DNA of 64,000 nt, from the NCBI GenBank assembly GCA_910586975.1, contig CAJUKX010000003.1, forward strand, positions 62,001 through 126,000, written 5' to 3'. The position numbers and the translations under genes were made by a program. This document shows positions 17,983 through 24,795 of this stretch, piece after piece. The notes beneath the pieces were generated by a model that ran no database searches, was not told where the DNA came from, and worked only from the letters and a program-made list of their open reading frames with translations. The DNA comes from an uncultured Muribaculaceae bacterium. GTDB taxonomy: Bacteria; Bacteroidota; Bacteroidia; Bacteroidales; Muribaculaceae. Positions within the stretch are counted from its first letter, which is position 1. Each line of letters opens with the position of its first letter.

Positions 17983-18686
17983 TACGATTCTTTGCTCCTG
18001 ACATACTCACCACCGGGATGTTGCCCGAGAGCGACTCGGCCCACTGCGTGCGTGTGCTGCGCATGCGCTCGGGCGACACCATAGAGGTGGTCGACGGTAA
18101 AGGCGGACTGCACCGGTGCATACTGCGCGACGCCCATCCCAAACATGCCTTTGTGGATGTGACCGAGAGTGTTTCCCTGCCCAAAGTGTGGGCAGGAAAC
18201 ATCAACATAGCCATTGCGCCCACCAAGCACAACGACCGTATGGAGTGGCTTGTGGAAAAACTGGTTGAAATCGGTGTCGACCGCATCACCCCCCTAAGGT
18301 GCCGGTATTCAGAGCGAAAAGACATAAATGTGGAACGTCTCGAAAAAATAGCCGTATCGGCCATGAAGCAGTCACTCAAAGCCATTCTGCCCGTGATTGA
18401 CCCCATGACTCCCTACGGAACATTCCTCGATTCCAACCGCGAGGGCAACCGGTTTATAGCCTACTGCGACGAGTCGATTCCGCGACTGCTCTTTGCCCGC
18501 GAATATAAGCCCGGGCAAGACACCACTATTCTCATAGGTCCTGAAGGCGACTTCTCCACCGAAGAAATCACACGCGCCCTGGCCGAGGGTTGGACTCCCG
18601 TAAGCCTTGGCAACAACCGCCTGCGCACCGAGACTGCGGCTTTGGTGGCTTGCGACACATGTCATATTATACAACAACTGCAATGA
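17979..18686 (+). CDS. rsmE: 16S rRNA (uracil1498-N3)-methyltransferase RsmE
   Basis: 235 residues. The N-terminal PUA-like domain (HCVRVLRMRSGDTIEVVDGKG) precedes a SPOUT trefoil-knot methyltransferase domain with the SAM-binding motifs ILIGPEGDFSTEEI and SLGNNRLRTETAA. It methylates N3 of U1498 in 16S rRNA. It overlaps the permease gene by 4 nt at the start and kdsA by 4 nt at the end. Confidence 0.96.
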   Translation: MIRFFAPDILTTGMLPESDSAHCVRVLRMRSGDTIEVVDGKGGLHRCILRDAHPKHAFVDVTESVSLPKVWAGNINIAIAPTKHNDRMEWLVEKLVEIGVDRITPLRCRYSERKDINVERLEKIAVSAMKQSLKAILPVIDPMTPYGTFLDSNREGNRFIAYCDESIPRLLFAREYKPGQDTTILIGPEGDFSTEEITRALAEGWTPVSLGNNRLRTETAALVACDTCHIIQQLQ

Positions 18687-19501
18687 TAATATCTGAATAT
18701 CTCAAAAGCTCTCCCAACAATAATTTCTTTCTGCTCGCAGGCCCTTGCGTTATCGAGGGCGAGCAGATGGCTCTTGACATAGCCGCCCAAATAGCTCCTC
18801 TTTGCAGCGAGCTGGGCATACCCTACGTATTCAAAGGCTCGTACCGCAAGGCCAACCGCTCGCGCCTTGATTCTTTCACCGGAATAGGCGACATCGAGGC
18901 ACTGCAGATTCTGGGCAAGGTGCGCAGCGCTGTAGGTGTGCCCGTTGTAACCGACATACATCAGCCCGAAGAAGCCCGTATGGCAGCCGACTTTGTGGAT
19001 ATCCTGCAGATTCCGGCTTTTCTCTGCCGCCAGACCGACCTGCTGATTGCAGCCGCCAAGACCGGCCGTGCCGTCAACATCAAGAAAGGACAGTTCCTGG
19101 CTCCCGGCTCTATGAGATTTGCCGTTGACAAGGTGCGCGAATCGGGTTGCGACGAAGTTATGGTTACCGACCGTGGCACCACATTCGGCTACGGCGACCT
19201 GGTGGTGGACTTCCGCGGAATACCCGAGATGCAGGCCGAATGCAAGGCTCCCGTGATTATGGATGTCACCCATTCGCTGCAGCAGCCCAATACCACCGGA
19301 GGTGTGACCGGCGGCCGACCCGATATGATCGAAACCATAGCCCGTGCAGCTATTGCCGTAGGTGCCGACGGCCTTTTTATCGAAACTCATCCCGAACCGG
19401 CCAAGGCCAAGAGCGACGGAGCCAATATGCTGCGTCTCGACCTGCTCCCTGCCCTGCTGAAACGTCTCACAGAGCTTCGCGCCACAATCAACCGCTTCTG
19501 A
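18683..19501 (+). CDS. kdsA: 3-deoxy-8-phosphooctulonate synthase KdsA
   Basis: 272 residues from ATG 18683, which overlaps the rsmE TGA; upstream in-frame starts would enter rsmE and are rejected. Family landmarks are AGPCVIEGEQ, KGSYRKANRSR, DIHQPEEA, PAFLCRQTDLLIAAAKTGR, NIKKGQFLAP, RGTTFGYGDLVVDFR and FIETHPEPAKAKSDGANML. The enzyme condenses arabinose-5-phosphate with phosphoenolpyruvate to make Kdo-8-phosphate for lipopolysaccharide inner core. No hairpin terminator is obvious after it. Confidence 0.97.
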   Translation: MIISEYLKSSPNNNFFLLAGPCVIEGEQMALDIAAQIAPLCSELGIPYVFKGSYRKANRSRLDSFTGIGDIEALQILGKVRSAVGVPVVTDIHQPEEARMAADFVDILQIPAFLCRQTDLLIAAAKTGRAVNIKKGQFLAPGSMRFAVDKVRESGCDEVMVTDRGTTFGYGDLVVDFRGIPEMQAECKAPVIMDVTHSLQQPNTTGGVTGGRPDMIETIARAAIAVGADGLFIETHPEPAKAKSDGANMLRLDLLPALLKRLTELRATINRF

Positions 19502-19535
19502 ACGATTTTTTCACAGTCTGCATTTAATAAATTTT

Positions 19536-19562
19536 AGTGTATTAAATTCAGACACACTCTCA
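19536..19562 (-). repeat. Imperfect copy of a 27-bp palindromic repeat
   Basis: Read on the minus strand it is AGAGTGTGTCTGAATTTAA followed by TACACT, matching the palindrome at 23852-23878 at all but a few positions. It lies between kdsA and the LysE gene and overlaps the expected -33 region of the latter. Confidence 0.6.
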
Positions 19563-19571
19563 GTTTTTTGC

Positions 19572-19579
19572 TAACTTTG
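19572..19579 (+). promoter_or_regulatory. -7 box of the LysE operon
   Basis: TAACTTTG ends only 8 nt before the ATG at 19588. No clear TTTG -33 box is present at the expected spacing. The transcript would have almost no leader. Confidence 0.5.
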
Positions 19580-19587
19580 CTATTTGA

Positions 19588-20235
19588 ATGGAGCAATTGC
19601 TGTACATACTGCCACGCGGGTTGGCCATAGGCGCTCTGATTTCGGCACCGATGGGGCCGGTAGGGATGCTTATCATACAGCGCACTTTGTCAAAAGGGCG
19701 CTGGCCTGCGTTGTTTACCGGCATAGGCGCATCCATCTCAGATCTGTTCTACTGCCTGCTCGCTGGCTTGGGCCTGAGCTTTGTCACCGACTTTATTGAG
19801 AGCCAGCAACTGTGGCTGCAACTCGGCGGTGGTATAGTGCTCGCTGTTTTTGCGGCATATCTGTTCAGGAAAAACCCCACCCGATCGCTCAAGAGCGTCC
19901 AGCCATTGCAGGCCTCAAACCTTTGGAGCGATCTCGTCACAGGATTCCTGTTCACGTTTTCAAATCCTCTTATCTTGTTTTTCATAGTGGGTCTGTTCGC
20001 CCGGTTCTGCATAATTTTGCCCGACTTCGGCGTTCACCACTACATATTTGTGTATATTTGCATTTTGGGAGGAGCGATGCTGTGGTGGTACGGCATCACT
20101 TGGCTGGTTAACAAACTGCGCAAGCGCTTCAATGTGCGCTCCATGTGGTTTGTAAACCGCATTATAGCTATTATTCTTTTCGTTATGGGTATTATTGGAA
20201 TAACCCTTGCCTTAATTGACATTCTTAAAGTATGA
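19588..20235 (+). CDS. LysE-family amino-acid exporter
   Basis: 215 residues with about six hydrophobic segments. The opening GALISAPMGPVGMLIIQRTLSKGR matches the LysE/RhtB signature (G-x-x-P-G-P), and LVTGFLFTFSNPLILFFIVG is the second conserved loop. It should export amino acids or small metabolites over the inner membrane. It overlaps the transglutaminase gene by 4 nt and heads a cluster likely dealing with murein peptides, so removal of excess amino acids from peptide breakdown is a reasonable guess. Confidence 0.85.
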   Translation: MEQLLYILPRGLAIGALISAPMGPVGMLIIQRTLSKGRWPALFTGIGASISDLFYCLLAGLGLSFVTDFIESQQLWLQLGGGIVLAVFAAYLFRKNPTRSLKSVQPLQASNLWSDLVTGFLFTFSNPLILFFIVGLFARFCIILPDFGVHHYIFVYICILGGAMLWWYGITWLVNKLRKRFNVRSMWFVNRIIAIILFVMGIIGITLALIDILKV

Positions 20236-21575
20236 AAAACCGCATTTTGATAATGGCATGCGTGGCTGCGTCGGCTTTGTCGGCACACGCCCTTCAGCCC
20301 CGTTGGCTCGAGACTGACTCGGTTGCGGCTGTAGCACTGCGCACTCGTGCCGATTTTCCCTACACCGTAGATGAGTTCTACGAAATAGCATCTCAGAAAT
20401 ACCCCGGGCTCACCCGCGAGCAGCTACAGACTTATATCAATAAGAAATACGTTGAGACCCTTGACTTTGACGGTACAACACGTGTGTTCAAGAAAGCTCT
20501 GCGCAACCTGGCTCTGCTCGACCCCGCTCAGAGCAACTTCACCCATCGCGGCGCTACGGCATCCGCGGCCCGCATCAGCTATGCCGACTCTGTACTGCAG
20601 TGGCAGCGCGGCAACAATCCGGTAGGCGGCGCACACCGGGTGGTTTACCGTTTTTCGGTAGACGTACCCAATCACAAGGCCATTCAGGGCGACCTGCTCA
20701 GAGTATGGCTACCACTGCCGGTGAAGACCGACCGCCAGAGCAATATAAAGATTCTGAGTGCATCGCACCCTTACATATTGAGCGATGGTGAGTCTGAGCA
20801 CAATACCATTTACTTCCAAAGTGCTGTAGGCGCTCCGTCTGACACCACTCACTTTGAGTACACTGCCACATTCGACACCAAGGGCCAGTATTTCTCGCCC
20901 GAATACATACTCTCGCACCTCAAGCCCTACAAGAAAAACAGCGGCCTGTACAAGCGCTACACAGCCACCGAAGCCCCTCATATAGTGCGCCTTGATTCAC
21001 TCGCACATGCCATTGCCGGCGATGAGACCAATCCATTCCTGCTCAGCGAGAAGGTTTACGACTACATCATCAGCAACTATCCCTGGGCCGGTGCGCGCGA
21101 GTACAGCACCATCCCATGTATACCCCGCTATGTAGTTGACCAAAAGCATGGCGACTGCGGCCAAGTGTCGCTGCTATACATCTCGCTGATGCGTACCCTT
21201 GGCATCCCCGCCCGTTGGGAAAGCGGCTGGATGCTGCATCCCGGCGAGAAAAACCTTCACGACTGGGCCGAGGTTTACTTTGAAGGCGTGGGCTGGGTAC
21301 CGGTAGACCCCTCTTTCGGTCGGTACACATCAAGCGACAACAAGGACATACAGACCTTCTACTCTCATGGCATGGATGCCCACCGACTGACGGCCAACAA
21401 GGCCGTGGGCAAGGAATTTTATCCGGCCAAGCAATACATCCGCTCCGAGACTGTAGACTCGCAGATGGGCGAGGTGGAGGTGCTTCAGGGCAACCTGTTC
21501 TATCCTGCCTGGGACAGCCATCTTCAGCTAATATCGGTTGAACCCGTGGAGGCCAAGAGCGCGAAAACTTTTTAA
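20232..21575 (+). CDS. Exported transglutaminase-like domain protein
   Basis: 447 residues with a signal peptide (MKNRILIMACVAASALSAHA). The middle is beta-rich (about 130-240), and the transglutaminase-like catalytic triad is visible as Cys309 (HGDCGQVS), His343 (NLHDWAEVYF) and Asp359 (WVPVDPSFG). Such bacterial enzymes are commonly cysteine peptidases or amidases rather than crosslinkers. Its place between LysE and NlpC/P60 genes suggests action on cell-wall or dietary peptides in the periplasm. The start overlaps the LysE stop. Confidence 0.85.
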   Translation: MKNRILIMACVAASALSAHALQPRWLETDSVAAVALRTRADFPYTVDEFYEIASQKYPGLTREQLQTYINKKYVETLDFDGTTRVFKKALRNLALLDPAQSNFTHRGATASAARISYADSVLQWQRGNNPVGGAHRVVYRFSVDVPNHKAIQGDLLRVWLPLPVKTDRQSNIKILSASHPYILSDGESEHNTIYFQSAVGAPSDTTHFEYTATFDTKGQYFSPEYILSHLKPYKKNSGLYKRYTATEAPHIVRLDSLAHAIAGDETNPFLLSEKVYDYIISNYPWAGAREYSTIPCIPRYVVDQKHGDCGQVSLLYISLMRTLGIPARWESGWMLHPGEKNLHDWAEVYFEGVGWVPVDPSFGRYTSSDNKDIQTFYSHGMDAHRLTANKAVGKEFYPAKQYIRSETVDSQMGEVEVLQGNLFYPAWDSHLQLISVEPVEAKSAKTF

Positions 21576-21598
21576 ACTAAAACACACTGATACTTTTA

Positions 21599-22555
21599 AT
21601 GAAAAAAATATTTTTATTCATAAACCTGCTCCTCGTAGCTCTGAGCGGCTCGGCCTCACTGCCGCAGCTCACCGACACCATGGGGCTGGTATCAATACCT
21701 GTGGCCAGCCTGCGCACACGCGGCGCACATGCGGCCGAAATGTCAACCCAGGCTGTGATGGGCACTCCCGTAGCAATACGCCAGCACAAAGGCGAGTGGT
21801 ACGAAGCCGTTACTCCCGAGGGCTACGTAGCCTGGATTCCGGAGAGCAGCGTGGCTCTGAAAACTCCGACCGAGATGGCCGCATGGCGCGCCAACAACCG
21901 TAGATATGTGGTGTCAGACCTTTGGCAGACTCACGCATTCACCACACCCGCAGCATCCGGCCCGCGCGATGTTGTCACCGACCTCGTGCTCGGTGCCATT
22001 GTAGAAGCCGACCCTGCCGCTGAAGCGGTAGACGGACGCATTGAAATAATTCTGCCCGACGGACGACGCGGATGGGCCGACCGTACCTCGCTCACTCCCG
22101 TAGCCGAATGGGCCGACCAGCCATTTGATGCCGAAAAAATCCTCACAACAGCCTACTCTATGGAAGGCTCGCCATACCTGTGGGGCGGCACTTCGATAAA
22201 GAGTGCCGACTGCTCGGGACTGGTGAAGGTGAGCTATCTAAACAACGGCCTGATACTGAAGCGCGACGCTTCGCAGCAGGCCCGTACCGGCACCCGCCTT
22301 GATGCTGATGCATGGCGCACATATCAGCCCGGCGACTTGCTCTTCTTCGGCAACGCCGCCAAGCAGAAGGTGACCCACGTAGGCATCTACGACTCTAACG
22401 GCCGCTACGTACACAGCTCGGGCCGTGTGAAGCGAAACAGCCTTGACCCCGATTCGCCTGACTATCTCTACTCACCCCTGTGGTCGGTGCGCATCAACGG
22501 CAACCAGGGCACCGAGGGCATCACCCGCGTGATAGAACACCCCTGGTATTTTTAG
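21599..22555 (+). CDS. NlpC/P60 murein peptidase with SH3 domains (YkfC-like)
   Basis: 318 residues. After the signal peptide come two SH3-like segments (about 28-88 and 100-170) and a C-terminal NlpC/P60 domain with SPYLWGGTSIKSADCSG (catalytic Cys205), His260 (KVTHVGIY) and His272 (YVHSS). This is the layout of gamma-D-glutamyl-L-diamino acid endopeptidases such as YkfC, which cut murein stem peptides to free L-Ala-D-Glu. The following gene is a dipeptide epimerase acting on that product, so the pathway assignment is strong. The stop codon forms the left edge of a small TTA-flanked palindrome. Confidence 0.9.
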   Translation: MKKIFLFINLLLVALSGSASLPQLTDTMGLVSIPVASLRTRGAHAAEMSTQAVMGTPVAIRQHKGEWYEAVTPEGYVAWIPESSVALKTPTEMAAWRANNRRYVVSDLWQTHAFTTPAASGPRDVVTDLVLGAIVEADPAAEAVDGRIEIILPDGRRGWADRTSLTPVAEWADQPFDAEKILTTAYSMEGSPYLWGGTSIKSADCSGLVKVSYLNNGLILKRDASQQARTGTRLDADAWRTYQPGDLLFFGNAAKQKVTHVGIYDSNGRYVHSSGRVKRNSLDPDSPDYLYSPLWSVRINGNQGTEGITRVIEHPWYF

Positions 22556-22579
22556 AGCTTGTTTAAAAACAAATTCTTA
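22552..22579. repeat. Miniature palindrome with TTA flanks
   Basis: TTA, then GAGCTTGTTTAAAAACAAATTC in two imperfect complementary halves, then TTA. It resembles a solo pair of terminal inverted repeats of an IS element with a 3-bp target duplication. The NlpC gene stop codon TAG is inside the left flank. Confidence 0.4.
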
Positions 22580-22601
22580 ACCTTTCCACTAATTACACAC
22601 C

Positions 22602-23732
22602 ATGAATCGCAGAAATTTCCTTAAAACTTCGGCGCTCGGATTGGCATTTGCCGCCGCGCCCATATCATTGTCGGCTGCCGGCTCGGCCACCAAGGCCGCT
22701 CCCCGCTCGGGCCGTCTCAACCTCAGCTTCGAACCATACGAACTGAAGCTGCGCCATGCCTTCAACCTCGCAAAGAACCAGCGCACCACCACCCCCGGCG
22801 TACAGGTGCAGATTGAGTACGACGGCATCATAGGCTATGGCGAAGCCTCCATGCCCCCCTATCTGGGCGAGAACGTAGACAGCGTTTGCAAGTATCTCAA
22901 CTCGCTCGACCTGGCTCAATTCACCGACCCCTTCCGCTTTGATGATATACACGAATACATGGACAAGGTTTCGCCCAACGACCGTGCGGCCAAGGCATCG
23001 GTCGACATTGCCTTGCACGACCTTACCGGCAAAATCATGGGTCAGCCTTGGTATAAAATATGGGGTCTCAACCCCGATAAAGCTCCAAACACCTCGTACA
23101 CCATAAGCTATGACGAGGACCCCAAGGAGATGGCCGCCAAGATAGACGAGACCGCGCCTTTCAAGGTTGTAAAGATTAAAATGGGTCTCAACCACGACAA
23201 GGAGATAACCGAAGCATTCCGCAAACGCTCTGACACACCCATCTGCGTTGATGCCAATCAGGGGTGGAGCGACAAGCATCAGGCCCTTGAAATGTGCAAA
23301 TGGCTTGCCGACCGCAACTGCCTGTTTGTAGAGCAGCCCATGCCCAAGGAAATGATTGCCGAAACCGCATGGCTGCGCGAACGCTCTCCGCTGCCTATCA
23401 TCGCCGATGAATTTCTGCAGCGACTGCCCGACGTGAAACGCGCTGCCGAGGCCTACGACGGCATCAACATAAAGCTGATGAAGAGCACCGGGCTGCACGA
23501 GGCTCACAAGATGGCCACTCTGGCCCGCGCCCTCGACATGAAGGTGATGCTCGGATGTATGACCGAGACATCTTGCGCCGTAACAGCCGCAGCCCAAATT
23601 TCGCCTATGGTTGACTGGGCCGACCTCGACGGTAACCTGCTCATTGCCAACGACCGTTTTGACGGTATAAAGATTATCGACGGCAAGGTTACCATACCCG
23701 ACCGCCCGGGTATTGGGGTTGAACTTATCTGA
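22602..23732 (+). CDS. L-Ala-D/L-Glu (dipeptide) epimerase, Tat-exported
   Basis: 376 residues. The N-terminus has a twin-arginine signal (MNRRNFLKTSALGLAFAAAP). The enolase-superfamily barrel shows the KxK acid/base pair Lys191/Lys193, metal ligands Asp217, Glu244 and Asp269, and opposite base Lys291 (INIKLMKS). The combination fits dipeptide epimerases, which convert L-Ala-D-Glu from murein to L-Ala-L-Glu for catabolism. The Tat signal implies export of the folded, metal-loaded enzyme, so epimerisation would occur in the periplasm. An epimerase of this type is known from Bacteroides thetaiotaomicron next to an NlpC/P60 gene. A strong terminator follows. Confidence 0.92.
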   Translation: MNRRNFLKTSALGLAFAAAPISLSAAGSATKAAPRSGRLNLSFEPYELKLRHAFNLAKNQRTTTPGVQVQIEYDGIIGYGEASMPPYLGENVDSVCKYLNSLDLAQFTDPFRFDDIHEYMDKVSPNDRAAKASVDIALHDLTGKIMGQPWYKIWGLNPDKAPNTSYTISYDEDPKEMAAKIDETAPFKVVKIKMGLNHDKEITEAFRKRSDTPICVDANQGWSDKHQALEMCKWLADRNCLFVEQPMPKEMIAETAWLRERSPLPIIADEFLQRLPDVKRAAEAYDGINIKLMKSTGLHEAHKMATLARALDMKVMLGCMTETSCAVTAAAQISPMVDWADLDGNLLIANDRFDGIKIIDGKVTIPDRPGIGVELI

Positions 23733-23756
23733 TGCCTGATATCCACCCTATATATT

Positions 23757-23797
23757 ATCCCCGTTTTTACCCTTCTTCGGGTACAAACGGGGATTCT
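23757..23797 (+). terminator. Terminator of the murein-peptide cluster
   Basis: ATCCCCGTTTTTACCC and GGGTACAAACGGGGAT pair over 16 positions with one mismatch around a 6-nt loop (23757-23794), followed by TCTGTTT. Confidence 0.8.
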
Positions 23798-23849
23798 GTT
23801 TACAAACTGACATATTAAGTGTTAACTTTGTATACGAAAAGAATGGATC

Positions 23850-23880
23850 TTAGAGTGTGTTTGAATTTAACACACTCTTA
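23850..23880. repeat. 27-bp palindromic repeat flanked by TTA
   Basis: Arms AGAGTGTGTT (23852-23861) and AACACACTCT (23869-23878) surround a 7-nt centre, and TTA stands on both sides. The arms equal the first ten bases of the terminal repeats of the element at 33572-33781. Confidence 0.65.
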
Positions 23881-23900
23881 AAAATAGTACAATTTTATAT

Positions 23901-23949
23901 AGATAATATCCTTTTACGATATTATCTATTGATATTTTTGCTATCTTTG
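23901..23949 (+). promoter_or_regulatory. Promoter and likely self-operator of the AbiEi-like gene
   Basis: A perfect inverted repeat AGATAATATC / GATATTATCT (23901-23910 and 23918-23927, 7-nt spacer) covers the -33 position of a TATCTTTG -7 box (23942-23949). AbiEi antitoxins are known to repress their own promoter through inverted repeats, so this is a likely operator. Confidence 0.6.
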
Positions 23950-23953
23950 CATC

Positions 23954-24586
23954 ATGACTCTCGAAGATTTCAGAAATACACCATTCAGAATGCAGGACAT
24001 GAGTTCTGTATTTCCGGATTGCGTAAATCTTGCAACGAAAGCAAAGCGGTTGGAGCGCGATGGCGAAATCATAAGGTTAAAAAAGGGATTGTATGTGGCA
24101 AGCCCTCGGACAAGCCGTGTGGAATTGTCGCCGTTTCTCATAGCAAATCACATATATGGACCATCGTATGTGTCAATGCAGACAGCGCTGCGATATTACG
24201 GACTGATTCCTGAAGCCGTCTATTCTGTCCAATCTATGACTACCGGAGTTGCAAGAGACTATGAGAATGCGATTGGGACTTTTAATTACATTCATGTTCC
24301 GGCGAGATATTATAATATCGGAGTGACAATGAAAGAGGAAGCCGAGGCTACATTTATGATTGCGACTCCTGAAAAAGCCCTTTGCGATCTTATGGTATTC
24401 ACTCCAAATCTGAATCTGAGATTTCAAACATCAATGCGTGAATATCTTGAAGAAGACATACGCTTCGATATGGATGCACTTCTGAATTTTGACCTTGACA
24501 TTATTAAAGACTGCGCCGAAGTATCACGCAAGAAAACAATGTTGAACCAACTTATAAAATTCGTAGAGAATGAGCGGAATATTTGA
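23954..24586 (+). CDS. AbiEi-family antitoxin-like transcriptional regulator
   Basis: 210 residues. The N-terminal winged-helix part (KAKRLERDGEIIRLKKGLYVAS) and the following PYVSMQTALRYYGLIPEAVYSVQSMTTG and FMIATPEKALCDLM segments match type IV toxin-antitoxin antitoxins of the AbiEi group. AbiEi represses its operon and neutralises the nucleotidyltransferase toxin AbiEii. No AbiEii gene follows; only a 19-codon frame overlapping the end is seen. Lower GC than its neighbours and the nearby repeat suggest horizontal arrival. The -7 box ends 4 nt before this ATG, so the transcript is either leaderless or begins translation at Met13 or Met16. Confidence 0.75.
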   Translation: MTLEDFRNTPFRMQDMSSVFPDCVNLATKAKRLERDGEIIRLKKGLYVASPRTSRVELSPFLIANHIYGPSYVSMQTALRYYGLIPEAVYSVQSMTTGVARDYENAIGTFNYIHVPARYYNIGVTMKEEAEATFMIATPEKALCDLMVFTPNLNLRFQTSMREYLEEDIRFDMDALLNFDLDIIKDCAEVSRKKTMLNQLIKFVENERNI

Positions 24587-24629
24587 CAACCTCTACAGAA
24601 AACTGACAACCAAACCGGCCTTAATCTGA
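24570..24629 (+). pseudogene. Overlapping 19-codon frame, possible toxin-gene remnant
   Basis: An ATG at 24570 overlaps the antitoxin stop region in another frame, the arrangement expected for a coupled second gene, but the frame closes after MSGIFDNLYRKLTTKPALI. The 9-mer CTGACAACC occurs at 24603-24611 and again at 24626-24634, bracketing a possible deletion junction. Homology to a toxin cannot be shown from 19 residues. Confidence 0.25.
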
Positions 24630-24708
24630 CAACCCTTTTCAGGAATAGACACATCCTTATGTCCGAATTAATCATTTTTTCAATATATTAACATACTTTA
24701 ACTAAATC

Positions 24709-24741
24709 GGGGGGGTAATTTGCATACTATCATTACCTTTG
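24709..24741 (+). promoter_or_regulatory. Promoter region of the large barrel gene with a G7 tract
   Basis: TACCTTTG (24734-24741) is a good -7 box 54 nt before the ATG. At the expected -33 position there is no TTTG but a run of seven G (24709-24715). Confidence 0.5.
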
Positions 24742-24795
24742 CGACCATAAAAAACATGCTTGGTATGACACCAATCAATTAAGAACCACAATATT

